Source: Sulfurovum indicum (GTDB taxonomy: Bacteria; Campylobacterota; Campylobacteria; Campylobacterales; Sulfurovaceae). From it: a DNA stretch of 64,000 nt. The position numbers were made by a program, and so were the translations under genes. Shown piece by piece: positions 10,074 through 18,900 of the stretch. The notes under the pieces were generated by a model. That model made no database searches. It saw only the letters and a list, made by a program, of their open reading frames with translations, and had not been told where the DNA came from. Each line of letters starts with the position of its first letter. Positions within the stretch are counted from its first letter, which is position 1. The stretch covers positions 434,001-498,000 of the forward strand of contig NZ_CP063164.1 of NCBI RefSeq assembly GCF_014931715.1, in the 5' to 3' direction.

Positions 10074-10892
10074 TCACTTTTTTCTATAGATGAGTGTAAC
10101 CCACTCATCCTTAAGTATGCGTTTTTCCAGTACAAGATCCCCAAAAGAGTCTTGTACGAGTTTCTCTTTTTTATCCAAAATACCTGAAAGTATCAAAAAT
10201 CCGTCTTTTTTGGTGACCTTTTTGAGATCGGTTGCGATAAATCTTAACACATCTGCAATGATATTGGCAATAACGACATCATATTTGCCTTCAGCTTTAT
10301 CTGCTGATCCTTCCCAGAGTTTATCATAGGATTCTTCATTGAGTCTGAAGTTCTCTTTACAGCTTTGAACAGAGATTGGATCGGTATCACAAAGCTCGAC
10401 TGTTGCTCCCAGCTTCTTGCAGGCAAGCCCCAGGATACCTGAACCGCATCCCACATCTATGATATGATCAGAGGGCTTGATATAGTCACTGATCGCTTCA
10501 AGACAGGAAAAGGTCGTAGCGTGATGTCCTGAACCAAATGCCAGTGCCGGGTCGATTCTGATGTTGATCAGGTTCTCTTTGGGTGCATGCCAGCTTGGAA
10601 AAATATAAAATTTTCCTGCTTCAATAGGCTGGATAGACTCCTGATAGGTTTTGATCCAATCGATATTCTCTTTCTCTTTCAATGTAAAATCCATATGGAT
10701 ATCACTCTCAAGATCCTGCTGCAACGATAGCAGTGCATCTTTAACGAAAGTTAAATCAGATTCGCTTCTGATAATAATCCTGTCCGTACCGAACTCTACG
10801 CCCTCATCGTAGATATTCATAATAAAGTCGGCAATAAGATCGACATATTGTTCATTGAGAGTAATGGTCAGTTCATAGTATCTATTTTTCAT
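10074..10892 (-). CDS. prmA: Ribosomal protein L11 methyltransferase
   Basis: Trimethylates lysines of ribosomal protein L11 using S-adenosylmethionine. The 272 residues have the PrmA N-terminal substrate-recognition domain, [14 protein letters not shown] (about 114-127), the SAM loop DVGCGSG (146-152) and VIANI at about 207. The start lies inside the end of hisA (11-base overlap), so translation is likely coupled. Together with ftsH downstream this forms a conserved epsilonproteobacterial block. Confidence 0.93.
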   Translation of the reverse strand: MKNRYYELTITLNEQYVDLIADFIMNIYDEGVEFGTDRIIIRSESDLTFVKDALLSLQQDLESDIHMDFTLKEKENIDWIKTYQESIQPIEAGKFYIFPSWHAPKENLINIRIDPALAFGSGHHATTFSCLEAISDYIKPSDHIIDVGCGSGILGLACKKLGATVELCDTDPISVQSCKENFRLNEESYDKLWEGSADKAEGKYDVVIANIIADVLRFIATDLKKVTKKDGFLILSGILDKKEKLVQDSFGDLVLEKRILKDEWVTLIYRKK

Positions 10893-11595
10893 CTACTGCC
10901 TTAAATGCCTCTTCAAGATTGAGTGTTCCTTCGTAAAAAGCTTTTCCTACGATTGTTCCGTCGATTCCGGCATCAAGGAGCGCGTTGATATCGTTCATGT
11001 CTTTGAGTCCGCCGCTGGCGATCGTCTCAAGTCCTGAGGCCTTTTTGACGGAAAGCGTAAAGTCGATATTTACACCGGTCATCATTCCGTCACGGCCTAC
11101 ATCGGTGCAGATGATCGCTTCTACTCCGGCATCTGCAAATTCTTTGGCAAGATCAGTCGCTTTCATATCGGAAGTTTCTGCCCAACCCTCGACGGCCACC
11201 ATTCCATCAATGGCATCAATGCCTACAACAATAGGATATTTGGCTGCCATCACTTTGACAAAATCTGGGTCTTTAACGGCGATGGAGCCAAGTATCAGTC
11301 TGTCGATTCCAAGATCCAGATACATCTTTATGGTCTCTTCATCACGGATACCACCGCCGAGTTCAAGTTTGAGGTTGCAGTTTTGGCGGATCTTTTTGAT
11401 CTGTTCAAGGTTTTCCGGTTTTCCGGCAAAGGCACCGTTGAGGTCAACGAGATGGACCCATTCACTTCCAAGTTCTTCAAAACGTTTGGCGACCTGCCAA
11501 GGTTCATCAGAATAGATCTTGGCAGAATCCATCAAACCTTTGCTGAGTCGTACGGCTTTGCCGTCTTTAAGGTCTATAGCCGGCAGTATGGTCAT
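10882..11595 (-). CDS. hisA: Phosphoribosylformimino-AICAR isomerase HisA
   Basis: Amadori isomerase of histidine synthesis, acting just before the HisF/HisH step. The 237-residue TIM barrel shows [15 protein letters not shown] at the N-terminus with the catalytic Asp at 8, LELGGGIRD, the second Asp region [16 protein letters not shown], and the C-terminal phosphate-binding GGLKDMND and GTIVGKA. GGAG lies 6 bases before the ATG. hisH is upstream on the same strand; the 103-base gap holds a heptamer array and a hairpin. Confidence 0.95.
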   Translation of the reverse strand: MTILPAIDLKDGKAVRLSKGLMDSAKIYSDEPWQVAKRFEELGSEWVHLVDLNGAFAGKPENLEQIKKIRQNCNLKLELGGGIRDEETIKMYLDLGIDRLILGSIAVKDPDFVKVMAAKYPIVVGIDAIDGMVAVEGWAETSDMKATDLAKEFADAGVEAIICTDVGRDGMMTGVNIDFTLSVKKASGLETIASGGLKDMNDINALLDAGIDGTIVGKAFYEGTLNLEEAFKAVDEK

Positions 11596-11617
11596 GATGC
11601 ACTCCTTGTGTCATAAA

Positions 11618-11647
11618 GTGAGGAGTGAAGAGTGAAGAGTGAAGAGG
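11618..11647. repeat. Heptamer array (GTGAAGA)
   Basis: About four 7-bp units: GTGAGGA GTGAAGA GTGAAGA GTGAAGA. It sits between hisH and hisA and is followed by the hairpin GTATTGC-TCT-GCAATAC at 11656-11672. Confidence 0.8.
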
Positions 11648-11655
11648 GTTGGTAT

Positions 11656-11672
11656 GTATTGCTCTGCAATAC
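11656..11672. repeat. Hairpin beside heptamer array
   Basis: GTATTGC-TCT-GCAATAC, a 7-bp perfect stem preceded by GGTAT. The same arrangement of array, GGTATGC-like word and hairpin recurs near 42292 and 54728. Confidence 0.6.
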
Positions 11673-11698
11673 TTTTATTGTTTTTTGCATGGTTTTTC

Positions 11699-12328
11699 CT
11701 ATAGTTTTATAAAATTCTCAATGATCCTGAGTCCATTCTCATGGCTCTTTTCCGGGTGTGGTTGGATACCAAAGACGTTCTCATTTTGTACGGCAGAGAC
11801 GAACTCATAGCCGTAATAGGTTTTTCCGATGGCATAAGCATCGTTGCATACCGCATGGTAACTATGCACAAAATAGAGGTAGAATTCATCGGGCAAGCCT
11901 TCAAAAAGTGTTGAACGCTTAGCATCGGGCGTTGAGGTTTGGACGAAAAGTTCGTTCCACCCCATGTGCGGGACTTTTAGCGGATGGTCGAAACTCTTTT
12001 CCTCAAAGGCAACTATTTTTCCCGGGATAAGCCCAAGTCCTTGGTGTGTGCCAAACTCTTCGGAGCTTTCAAAAAGCAGTTGCATGCCAAGGCAGATGCC
12101 AAGCAGCGGCTTGCCCGATGCGGCAAAGGCTTTAACGGCTTTATCCATGCCGTTGCTCTGTAAATGTGCCATAGCATCACCGAATGCTCCAACGCCGGGA
12201 AGGATGAGTTTGTCATACCGGTCCAGTTTTGCAGGGTCGCTTTCCAGTACTGCAGCTGCCCCGACTTTTTTGAAAGCGTTGATAACGGAGGCAAGGTTGC
12301 CCATATTGTAGTCGACAATGCCGATCAT
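11699..12328 (-). CDS. hisH: Imidazole glycerol phosphate synthase glutaminase subunit
   Basis: Class I glutamine amidotransferase that releases ammonia from glutamine for HisF in histidine synthesis. The 209 residues carry the nucleophile Cys79 in GICLGMQ, the oxyanion-strand LPGVGAFGDAM, and the His-x-Glu pair in QPHPEKS near the C-terminus. AAGGA lies 8 bases before the ATG. hisF is not in the window, although HisH needs it as partner, so the his genes are scattered here. The gene is divergent from the acyltransferase gene. Confidence 0.95.
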   Translation of the reverse strand: MIGIVDYNMGNLASVINAFKKVGAAAVLESDPAKLDRYDKLILPGVGAFGDAMAHLQSNGMDKAVKAFAASGKPLLGICLGMQLLFESSEEFGTHQGLGLIPGKIVAFEEKSFDHPLKVPHMGWNELFVQTSTPDAKRSTLFEGLPDEFYLYFVHSYHAVCNDAYAIGKTYYGYEFVSAVQNENVFGIQPHPEKSHENGLRIIENFIKL

Positions 12329-12374
12329 TTGAAATTCCTTTCAGAAAGCAGGGTGAAATAATACTCTTTTCGGT

Positions 12375-12408
12375 TGCTCACTATTCATTACTCGTTACTT
12401 ATTAATTT
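12375..12408. repeat. Heptamer array (TTACTYR/CTATTCA)
   Basis: Degenerate 7-bp units CTATTCA TTACTCG TTACTTA TTAATTT in the divergent gap between hisH and the acyltransferase gene. Confidence 0.55.
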
Positions 12409-12501
12409 TCGTGATTATAGCAAATTAAATTGAAAGGGGTTATCCTCCTTTAGGCAATTTGGGTAAAATAAGGGTTCAATATATTTGTCATTAGGATGTT
12501 T

Positions 12502-13380
12502 ATGAGAGAGAAGATAGAGTACTGGCTGGTAAAACTGTTTTTGGGCTTGGCCAAAATAGCCCCTGTCTCTTTTGTTTATATATTTTTTAAAATGCTTGCG
12601 TGGCTGCTCTATTATCTTGACAGTAAACGAAGAAAACTGACGATTGCCAATCTGAGCTCTGCTTTTCCCCAAATGTCAAAAAAGGAGATTGAACAACTCT
12701 CCAAACAGGTCTATGTGGGACTTTCAAAAACGGTGGCCGAGATACTGCTTATGTTCGTAGACAGATTCGATATTGACAATGCCGTTGTCAATAGAGAAGA
12801 GACGATTGAAAAACTTGAGAGTCTTGCAAAACACAGTTCCAAAGGCATTATTGCTATGACTGCGCACTTCTCCAACTGGGAGTTGCTGGCACACTTTTTG
12901 GCAAAACACGGATTTCCGATGCTGGTTATTGGCAGAGAAGGGAACAATAAGCTGATCGAGGACAATATTACCACTCCCTTCAGGCGTAAATACGGTAACG
13001 ATTCGGCATTTAAGAGCAAAGCTATGCTCTCAATGGTAAAGCGTTTGAAAAAGGGAGGGAATGTCGGGATCCTGATTGATCAGAAAGTAGGAAAACAGAA
13101 CAGTGTTATGGTTGATTTTTTTGGTCAAAAAGCGGGAACAACGACTTCCATAGCCTTTTTGAAACAGAAGCTTGATCCTTTGGTTGTACCCTTTTTCATT
13201 GCCCGGATAGATGATGGGAAATACCGGATCATTATCGAAGAGCCGATAGAATCAGAAGAAGCACTGACAAGTGAGAGTGTTTTGGAAACAATGACGGAAC
13301 AATATAACCAGGTTATGGAGTCTGTCATCAGGAAGTATCCGGCACAGTGGTTCTGGATGCATAACAGGTGGCGCAGATGA
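12502..13380 (+). CDS. Lipid A biosynthesis acyltransferase (LpxL/HtrB family)
   Basis: Probable late acyltransferase adding a secondary fatty acid to Kdo-lipid A at the inner membrane. The 292 residues have one N-terminal membrane segment (about 15-40) and the HX4E catalytic motif HFSNWE within MTAHFSNWELLAH; LIDQKVGK and AQWFWMHNRW near the C-terminus are also family hallmarks. I prefer the ATG at 12502 to that at 12496 because AGGA at 12493-12496 is correctly spaced for it. It overlaps the next gene by 4 bases (ATGA), opening a glycan operon. Whether it is LpxL or LpxM cannot be told by eye. Confidence 0.9.
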   Translation: MREKIEYWLVKLFLGLAKIAPVSFVYIFFKMLAWLLYYLDSKRRKLTIANLSSAFPQMSKKEIEQLSKQVYVGLSKTVAEILLMFVDRFDIDNAVVNREETIEKLESLAKHSSKGIIAMTAHFSNWELLAHFLAKHGFPMLVIGREGNNKLIEDNITTPFRRKYGNDSAFKSKAMLSMVKRLKKGGNVGILIDQKVGKQNSVMVDFFGQKAGTTTSIAFLKQKLDPLVVPFFIARIDDGKYRIIIEEPIESEEALTSESVLETMTEQYNQVMESVIRKYPAQWFWMHNRWRR

Positions 13381-14273
13381 GCTGTGTGTTGATCCTCAGT
13401 GATGGACGGGCAGGTCACTTGAACCAATCGGTTGCATTGGCTGAATATTTGAAGACATCGTATGAGATAGTAGAGGTACTTCCCAAATATCGTTGGAGTA
13501 AATGGGCAAGTTATCTTTTGGATAAAGTCGGGGTGTGTACAGACTCTTTGTTTCAAAAACCAAAATTGGAACATGATGACTACGATCTTGTCATAGGAGC
13601 AGGGTCAAGAACCTATTATATGCTAAAAGTACTTGCAAAGCAGTTCAGTGCTAAGTCTGTGACCATGATGCTGCCGAGAGGATACCGGTATGATTATGAT
13701 CTGATCTTCGCACAAAGCCATGACAAACCGCCAAAAGAGAAGAATATCATTGAACTCCCTGCCAATTTTGCCTATGTGGAACCGCGGGGAATCTATCGTG
13801 CTTCAAAGAACGCTATCGGGGTTGTAATTGGCGGGGAGAACAAGGTTTTTCGTATGAACCGAAAGAGGTTAAAAGAACAGCTGGATCTGATTGTAGAGGA
13901 GTTTAAAGGATATGAGGTTGCCGTAACCACTTCACCAAGAACTCCCAAGGAAATAGAGTCGTTGATCAGGGAATATCAATTTGATTATGAGGTGGTCTAC
14001 TCTGACAATCCGGTCAATCCTATCCCGGATTTTCTTGATCAGTGTGAAACAGTATTCCTCACAGCTGATAGTACTTCTATGATCTCCGAAGCGATCTCTT
14101 ACGGGAGTGCCAATGTAGTTGTGCTGCCGCTTGAAGCTCAAAAAGAGAATAAATTTACCCGCTTCATAGATGCTTTGGAACAAGAGGGGTACCTTGCTGT
14201 CATTGGGAGCAGCTTCAAGAGAGCCAATAGAAAGATCGATTTCTCAAAATATGCGGCAAAGGCGCTATGGTGA
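13377..14273 (+). CDS. ELM1-family (DUF1022) protein, copy 1
   Basis: A 298-residue protein of the family named after the plant mitochondrial fission factor ELM1; in bacteria these resemble GT-B glycosyltransferases and sit in lipopolysaccharide clusters. Marks: LILSDGRAGHLNQS at the N-terminus, VVIGGENK in the middle (sugar-nucleotide-type loop), TTSPRTPKEIE, and TADSTSMISEAI near 225-240. I chose the ATG at 13377, which overlaps the previous stop, over an in-frame GTG at 13368. It is coupled to the next GT4 gene by overlap. The substrate is unknown. A second copy lies at 17865-18887. Confidence 0.8.
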   Translation: MSCVLILSDGRAGHLNQSVALAEYLKTSYEIVEVLPKYRWSKWASYLLDKVGVCTDSLFQKPKLEHDDYDLVIGAGSRTYYMLKVLAKQFSAKSVTMMLPRGYRYDYDLIFAQSHDKPPKEKNIIELPANFAYVEPRGIYRASKNAIGVVIGGENKVFRMNRKRLKEQLDLIVEEFKGYEVAVTTSPRTPKEIESLIREYQFDYEVVYSDNPVNPIPDFLDQCETVFLTADSTSMISEAISYGSANVVVLPLEAQKENKFTRFIDALEQEGYLAVIGSSFKRANRKIDFSKYAAKALW

Positions 14274-15358
14274 AGATCGTACAGCTTTTACCGGAACTCA
14301 ATGAGGGTGGTGTAGAACGGGGTGTAGTAGAGCTTAACCGGGAGCTAGTCAAGCTGGGGCATGAAAGTGTTGTGGTTAGTGCCGGAGGAAAGCTGGCGTC
14401 ACAGATAGACAAAGATGGCGGGAAACATATTGTGTCGGATATCTGTTCCAAAAATCTTTTTACTGCACCTTTGCGTATGATAAACCTACGTAAAATACTG
14501 ACAGGAGTTCAGCCTGATATCATTCATGCCAGAAGCAGGGTTCCCGCATGGCTGGCATACTGGGCGAACCGTACATTGAAAATACCGTTTGTGACGACAG
14601 TGCACGGCTTTAACAGTGTCAGTGCCTACAGTGCTATCATGACTAAAGGTGACAGAGTAATTTGCGTAAGCGGTGCGATCAGGGAGTACATACAGAAGCA
14701 TTACAATACTCCTGAAGAGAAGATCAGTATTATCCCAAGGGGTATTGACCTGGATAAATTCAACCCTGAGAAGACTGATCATGTTTTTATGGAGAGTTTC
14801 AAGCAAAAGTATGGACTGAAAGAGAAGTTCATTGTGACAACAGTAGGACGCATTACACAGCTTAAAGACCTTGAAACATTTATTAGAGCGATCGCTCTTT
14901 TAAAAAAAGAGATGCCGCATATTACAGGAGTGATCGTTGGAGGTGTCCGTGAAGATAAAGAGAGCTATTTTGAATCCCTGAAAGATCTGGTAGAAAGGCT
15001 TCATTTGGAAGAACACATTGTTTTTACCGGAAGTCAAAGTAACGTGGCAGAGATATATGCCTTGAGTGATGTTGTGGTAAGCAGTTCCAAAAAACCAGAA
15101 AGCTTTGGCAGAAGTGTTGCAGAGGCTATTGCGATGAATAGACCGGTGGTCGCTACGGGGCATGGCGGGGTGCTTGATATTGTGAAAGAAGGCGAAAACG
15201 GTTTTTTCTATGCTGTGGGAGAGCATAAGGGGCTGGCTGAGAATATTGTTCTGGCAAGCAGGCTTTTTTTTGACGGGTATGGATATATTGCCACACATTT
15301 TTCATTGGCACAGATGGTAGATAAGACTCTCAATGTCTATAAGGCAGTACACAAATGA
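14267..15358 (+). CDS. GT4-family glycosyltransferase
   Basis: A 363-residue GT-B enzyme. The N-terminal domain begins with LLPELNEGGVERGV, the usual GG-x-E loop of GT4 enzymes; SIIPRGIDLDKFNP and VGRITQLKD open the nucleotide-sugar domain, and the EX7E-type motif is PESFGRSVAEAIA. It probably adds a sugar to a lipopolysaccharide or exopolysaccharide precursor at the cytoplasmic membrane. Its start lies 7 bases inside the ELM1 gene and its stop overlaps the deacetylase start, so three genes are translationally linked. Donor and acceptor cannot be inferred. Confidence 0.88.
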   Translation: MVKIVQLLPELNEGGVERGVVELNRELVKLGHESVVVSAGGKLASQIDKDGGKHIVSDICSKNLFTAPLRMINLRKILTGVQPDIIHARSRVPAWLAYWANRTLKIPFVTTVHGFNSVSAYSAIMTKGDRVICVSGAIREYIQKHYNTPEEKISIIPRGIDLDKFNPEKTDHVFMESFKQKYGLKEKFIVTTVGRITQLKDLETFIRAIALLKKEMPHITGVIVGGVREDKESYFESLKDLVERLHLEEHIVFTGSQSNVAEIYALSDVVVSSSKKPESFGRSVAEAIAMNRPVVATGHGGVLDIVKEGENGFFYAVGEHKGLAENIVLASRLFFDGYGYIATHFSLAQMVDKTLNVYKAVHK

Positions 15359-16176
15359 TGTGGTCAATTCTAGGTATTGTCATGATTTTGGCAGCATATT
15401 TCTCCTACCGCTATGCATGGTGGAAACCGGCAGTAGATTACCGCTATCCGCGTATCTTGATGTATCATATGGTACGAGATCCGATTAAAGGCAAAAAGTT
15501 CAATTCTCTGAGGGTTTCACCGGTTGACTTTGATGTACAGGTTCGCTATTTGGCTGAAAACGGATGGCACTCTTTTACTATGGATGAAGCATATGAACAG
15601 CGAAGAAGCCTGCCTGAAAAAAGTGTGGTGATCACCTTTGATGACGGATATAGAGACAACCTGACCAATGCTTTGCCGATACTGAAAAAGTATGGTTTCA
15701 AAGCAACTATCTACCTGGTCAATGACAGGCATAATCGTGACTGGTCAGGCTACCGTAAAGCAAAGAATGAAGGTGCCGGACTTAAAGATGAGCCAAAACT
15801 GAGTGATGATGAGGTCAGGGAGCTGCTGGCAAGCGGTTTGATAGAGATTGGCGCCCATACACAGACCCATGCCAATCTGAACAGCCTGGATGAAAAACAA
15901 AGCAAAAAAGAGATCTGTCACTCAAAAGAGCAGATCGAAATGCAATTTCAAACACTCTGCAGGAGTTTTGCATATCCTTTTGGACTTTATGGGGAGAAGG
16001 ACAAAAAGATCGTTGCTGAATGCGGGTACAGCAATGCTGTAACTACGAAGGCAGGCATTGCAGATCTAAAAAGATGTGACCCGTTTGAGATACCCCGTAT
16101 AACAGTGAGTGGTAAAGATCATTTTTTTGTTTTTTGGTTGAAGCTGCGTACCGGAAAACGGGGGGTGAAAAAATGA
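15355..16176 (+). CDS. Polysaccharide deacetylase (CE4/NodB)
   Basis: A 273-residue membrane-anchored carbohydrate esterase. An N-terminal hydrophobic segment (about 3-22) precedes the NodB domain with motif 1 TFDDGYRDN (catalytic Asp and metal Asp, about 95-103), motif 2 HTQTHANL (two metal-binding His), and SFAYPFGLYGE as motif 3. It probably removes N- or O-acetyl groups from a surface glycan outside the cytoplasmic membrane. Its ATG overlaps the stop of the upstream glycosyltransferase, and its stop overlaps the start of the next one, so it belongs to the glycan operon. Confidence 0.9.
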   Translation: MMWSILGIVMILAAYFSYRYAWWKPAVDYRYPRILMYHMVRDPIKGKKFNSLRVSPVDFDVQVRYLAENGWHSFTMDEAYEQRRSLPEKSVVITFDDGYRDNLTNALPILKKYGFKATIYLVNDRHNRDWSGYRKAKNEGAGLKDEPKLSDDEVRELLASGLIEIGAHTQTHANLNSLDEKQSKKEICHSKEQIEMQFQTLCRSFAYPFGLYGEKDKKIVAECGYSNAVTTKAGIADLKRCDPFEIPRITVSGKDHFFVFWLKLRTGKRGVKK

Positions 16177-17186
16177 GAGTATGCCAGGTTTTGGCCGGGG
16201 ATGAAGAGGGTGGTCTGGAAAAACACTTTGAGGAGCTGTGTAACCGATTGGTATCTTATCATGAAGTTCATGTGATCGCCCATGAGAAGTATAGAGAACG
16301 TTTTGATGAAAAAATCGTCTTTCATTCGCTTGATCTTAGCAAAGGACGTAAAAATATCTTTATTTTATTCTGTCTATTCCGACTGATCAAGATCATAGAA
16401 CCACAGATCCTCCACGCCCATGCCAATAAAGCAGTGGACATGATTGCAACCATTAAGCCCTTTTTATCAGGGAAGATCAAACTGGTTGCCTCACTTCACA
16501 GCCAAAAGCGCAAACTTTCCTCTTTTGAAAAGTTTGACCATGTGATCGGTGTATCACATACGGTGCTTCAAGGGCTGAAAAACAGACATAAAAGTGTGGT
16601 TTATAATGGTGTTGCATTACAGGATATAAAAAAAGACCCTTCATATCTGGATCAGTTTGGTATTTATGATGGGTTTGTGATTTGTGCCGTAGGCAGACTT
16701 GAGAGTATTAAAAATTTTTCTTTACTTATAAGAGCAGTCAAAGAGCTGGATGTGAAACTTCTGATTGTTGGAGAAGGAAGTGAAAAGGATAAGCTTCAGA
16801 AGCTTGTAAATGAACTTAATATAGAGGAAAAAGTGAGATTCGCAGGTTTCAGAAGGGATGTACCGGAGATTATTATTAACTCGGATATTTGTGTGATCAG
16901 TTCTGACCGGGAGGGTTTCTCTTATGTAATGGCTGAAGCTTTACTGCTGGGTGTACCGGTTTTATCCACGGAAGTAGGAGATATGAAGAAGATACTGCCG
17001 ACTTCTTTTGTTGTTCCCGTTAATGATTTGGAAAGCCTTAGGTCAAAGATATATTTTTTACAGGAACACTATATGGAGGTTTTAGCACAATATGAAAAAA
17101 GTTTTCAGTTTGCAAAGAAGCATTTTACTCTGGATGCAATGGTGGAGAGCGTTCTTCACATTTATAGTAAAATAGTGAAAGTATAA
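16173..17186 (+). CDS. GT4-family glycosyltransferase
   Basis: A 337-residue GT-B enzyme: N-terminal VCQVLAGDEEGGLEKHF, ILHAHANKAVD, HVIGVSH, a nucleotide-binding half starting CAVGRLESIKNF, and the motif SSDREGFSYVMAEALLLG (E-G-F-x6-E). The ATG at 16173 has GGGGGT ahead of it and overlaps the deacetylase stop, so I reject the longer in-frame start at 16134. It is the last tightly coupled gene of the first half of the glycan operon; the next gene follows after 16 bases. Substrate unknown. Confidence 0.88.
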   Translation: MRVCQVLAGDEEGGLEKHFEELCNRLVSYHEVHVIAHEKYRERFDEKIVFHSLDLSKGRKNIFILFCLFRLIKIIEPQILHAHANKAVDMIATIKPFLSGKIKLVASLHSQKRKLSSFEKFDHVIGVSHTVLQGLKNRHKSVVYNGVALQDIKKDPSYLDQFGIYDGFVICAVGRLESIKNFSLLIRAVKELDVKLLIVGEGSEKDKLQKLVNELNIEEKVRFAGFRRDVPEIIINSDICVISSDREGFSYVMAEALLLGVPVLSTEVGDMKKILPTSFVVPVNDLESLRSKIYFLQEHYMEVLAQYEKSFQFAKKHFTLDAMVESVLHIYSKIVKV

Positions 17187-17202
17187 TGGAAGGGTAAATG
17201 AA

Positions 17203-17868
17203 ATGGCACAAGTTTTAGCCTTGGGTGACTGTAATATGTCCGGAGATGTAAAATTCAAAAACAATTCCTATCCGGAACGCTTTTCTGGATGTATCGGAAA
17301 AAGTGTTAAGAATGCAGGTTATACTATGTCAACCACAAGAGAAATGCAGTATCTTTTCAAAGATCACTATACAAAAGAGTGTGAAATTGTTCTTATACAG
17401 TATGGGCTGGTAGATTCCTGGAAAACCTTTAAGTATGCACCTTACGTTCTCTATTATCCGGATAACCCTTTGCGTAAGATATTTCGTAAAATAGTCAAGA
17501 AATATAAAAAAATTGCAAAAGCGCTAAAGTTAAATGACCTTCTTGGTACCCAAAATGTAGTTGGGATAGAGGAGTATAAAAAAAATATTGAACAGATCAT
17601 ATCGACTGTATCAAAAAAAACTGTGATATTAATTGACACAGTACCCAATCATCAATTATTTAGGAATGATGAAATCGTCAAATACAATGATGTGCTTGAT
17701 AAACTTTCAAAACAATATAATTATTGCTATAAACTTGATATTTATAACGAATTTTTGGAAAATATGGATAAGTACTATCTGGACGAAACCCATATAAATG
17801 ATGAAGGTTATGAAGTCATTACGCAAAAACTTGTCTCGTTATATCAAAGTATTGAAGAAAGCTCATGA
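17203..17868 (+). CDS. SGNH/GDSL-hydrolase-like protein with Cys at the nucleophile position
   Basis: A 221-residue cytoplasmic-looking protein. The N-terminal LALGDCNMSGD aligns with block I of SGNH hydrolases (G-D-S) but has Cys where the catalytic Ser is expected. IQYGLVDSW could be block III (G-x-N-D-like) and LDETHINDEGYEVI matches block V with the Asp-x-x-His pair. The fold call therefore rests on blocks I and V. Esterase or acyltransferase activity on a glycan is plausible, but the Ser-to-Cys change makes it uncertain. AAGGG lies 8 bases before the ATG. It overlaps the second ELM1 gene by 4 bases (ATGA). From here the DNA becomes noticeably A+T richer. Confidence 0.6.
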   Translation: MAQVLALGDCNMSGDVKFKNNSYPERFSGCIGKSVKNAGYTMSTTREMQYLFKDHYTKECEIVLIQYGLVDSWKTFKYAPYVLYYPDNPLRKIFRKIVKKYKKIAKALKLNDLLGTQNVVGIEEYKKNIEQIISTVSKKTVILIDTVPNHQLFRNDEIVKYNDVLDKLSKQYNYCYKLDIYNEFLENMDKYYLDETHINDEGYEVITQKLVSLYQSIEESS

Positions 17869-18887
17869 CAAAAAATATTCTATTGATAACTGACGGAAAA
17901 CCGGGACATGAAAATATTTCTAGAGGGATTGTAGAGACTATCAGAAAGCATCAAGATATCAATCTTATCGAAGTGAATGCAACATTAAGAAGTTCCCTGT
18001 TTAAGCGTCTGATCAAAAATATTTTAAATCAAAGCAATATTTGGCAGGGAAGAAAGCTCTTTATAGATATTTTTTATAAAGGTCGCGTTATTCCTCAGAA
18101 AATAGACTGTGATCTTATTGTTTCAACGGGTGGAGCAACCTCGTTTTTAAATGTTATGCTAAGCAGGTATTTGAAATGTCCAAATATCTACTGTAGTTCT
18201 CTAAGAGGTTTGAAACATACACTGTTTACCTACCTTGTTTCCCTGGATGAGAACCATTATGATAATGAGATTATTGTGGATGTCGCACCGCTGGTATTGC
18301 CTACTGATGCTCTCAAGCTCGAATTATTCAGACGTGAAAACAGTATTGATGAGAGAGAGCGTATCTGGAGTATTCTGATCGGAGGACCGACAAAAGACTA
18401 TCCTTTCTCTGCTGATGATATTGAACAAATGATGGCAGGTATGATTGCGTTGGCAAAAAGAGAGAGAGCAAAACTTTGTGTTACTACTTCAAGAAGAACG
18501 ACCGTCGAGATGGAAAAGAAACTTTATGATATTTTTAAACAGGAAAAAAATACTATAAAAAAATATGTTCTATATAATCAAAAACCAGAAAAGGTCATGG
18601 GTATGTTCCTTGCTGCTGCAGAGAGAGTATTTGTGACTGAAGACAGCGGTTCGATGATCACTGAAGCTGTTTTGAGCAAGAAGCCTGTATATACGATTCG
18701 AACAGATAATGCCCACCCAAGAGGAATTTATAAGAAGTTTATGGATAAGCTAATTAAAAATAAAATGGTTATTTCCGTTGAAATAGATGGTATTCCGCTG
18801 ATTAGACCGGATGAAGTAACCGTATGTTTAAAAGAGTCTCCTGCTGAAAAAGTATATGATAAAATAAAACATCTTTTGGAAGATTAA
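17865..18887 (+). CDS. ELM1-family (DUF1022) protein, copy 2
   Basis: A 340-residue homologue of the protein at 13377-14273: LITDGKPGHENISRG at the N-terminus, LIVSTGGATSFLN, ILIGGPTKDYPFS at about 165-180, TTSRRTTVEME, and TEDSGSMITEAVLSKKP near 250. As with copy 1, a GT-B-like role in surface-glycan assembly is the best guess. It starts inside the stop of the SGNH-like gene and is 13 bases from the next glycosyltransferase. The two copies differ enough to suggest distinct substrates rather than recent duplication. Confidence 0.78.
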   Translation: MTKNILLITDGKPGHENISRGIVETIRKHQDINLIEVNATLRSSLFKRLIKNILNQSNIWQGRKLFIDIFYKGRVIPQKIDCDLIVSTGGATSFLNVMLSRYLKCPNIYCSSLRGLKHTLFTYLVSLDENHYDNEIIVDVAPLVLPTDALKLELFRRENSIDERERIWSILIGGPTKDYPFSADDIEQMMAGMIALAKRERAKLCVTTSRRTTVEMEKKLYDIFKQEKNTIKKYVLYNQKPEKVMGMFLAAAERVFVTEDSGSMITEAVLSKKPVYTIRTDNAHPRGIYKKFMDKLIKNKMVISVEIDGIPLIRPDEVTVCLKESPAEKVYDKIKHLLED

Positions 18888-18900
18888 AACAAGGGTTTAT

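Noticed and set aside
11618-11647. Tandem repeats as a CRISPR array
   Set aside because: Units are 7 bp with no spacers and no cas genes are in the window; the same applies to all heptamer arrays.
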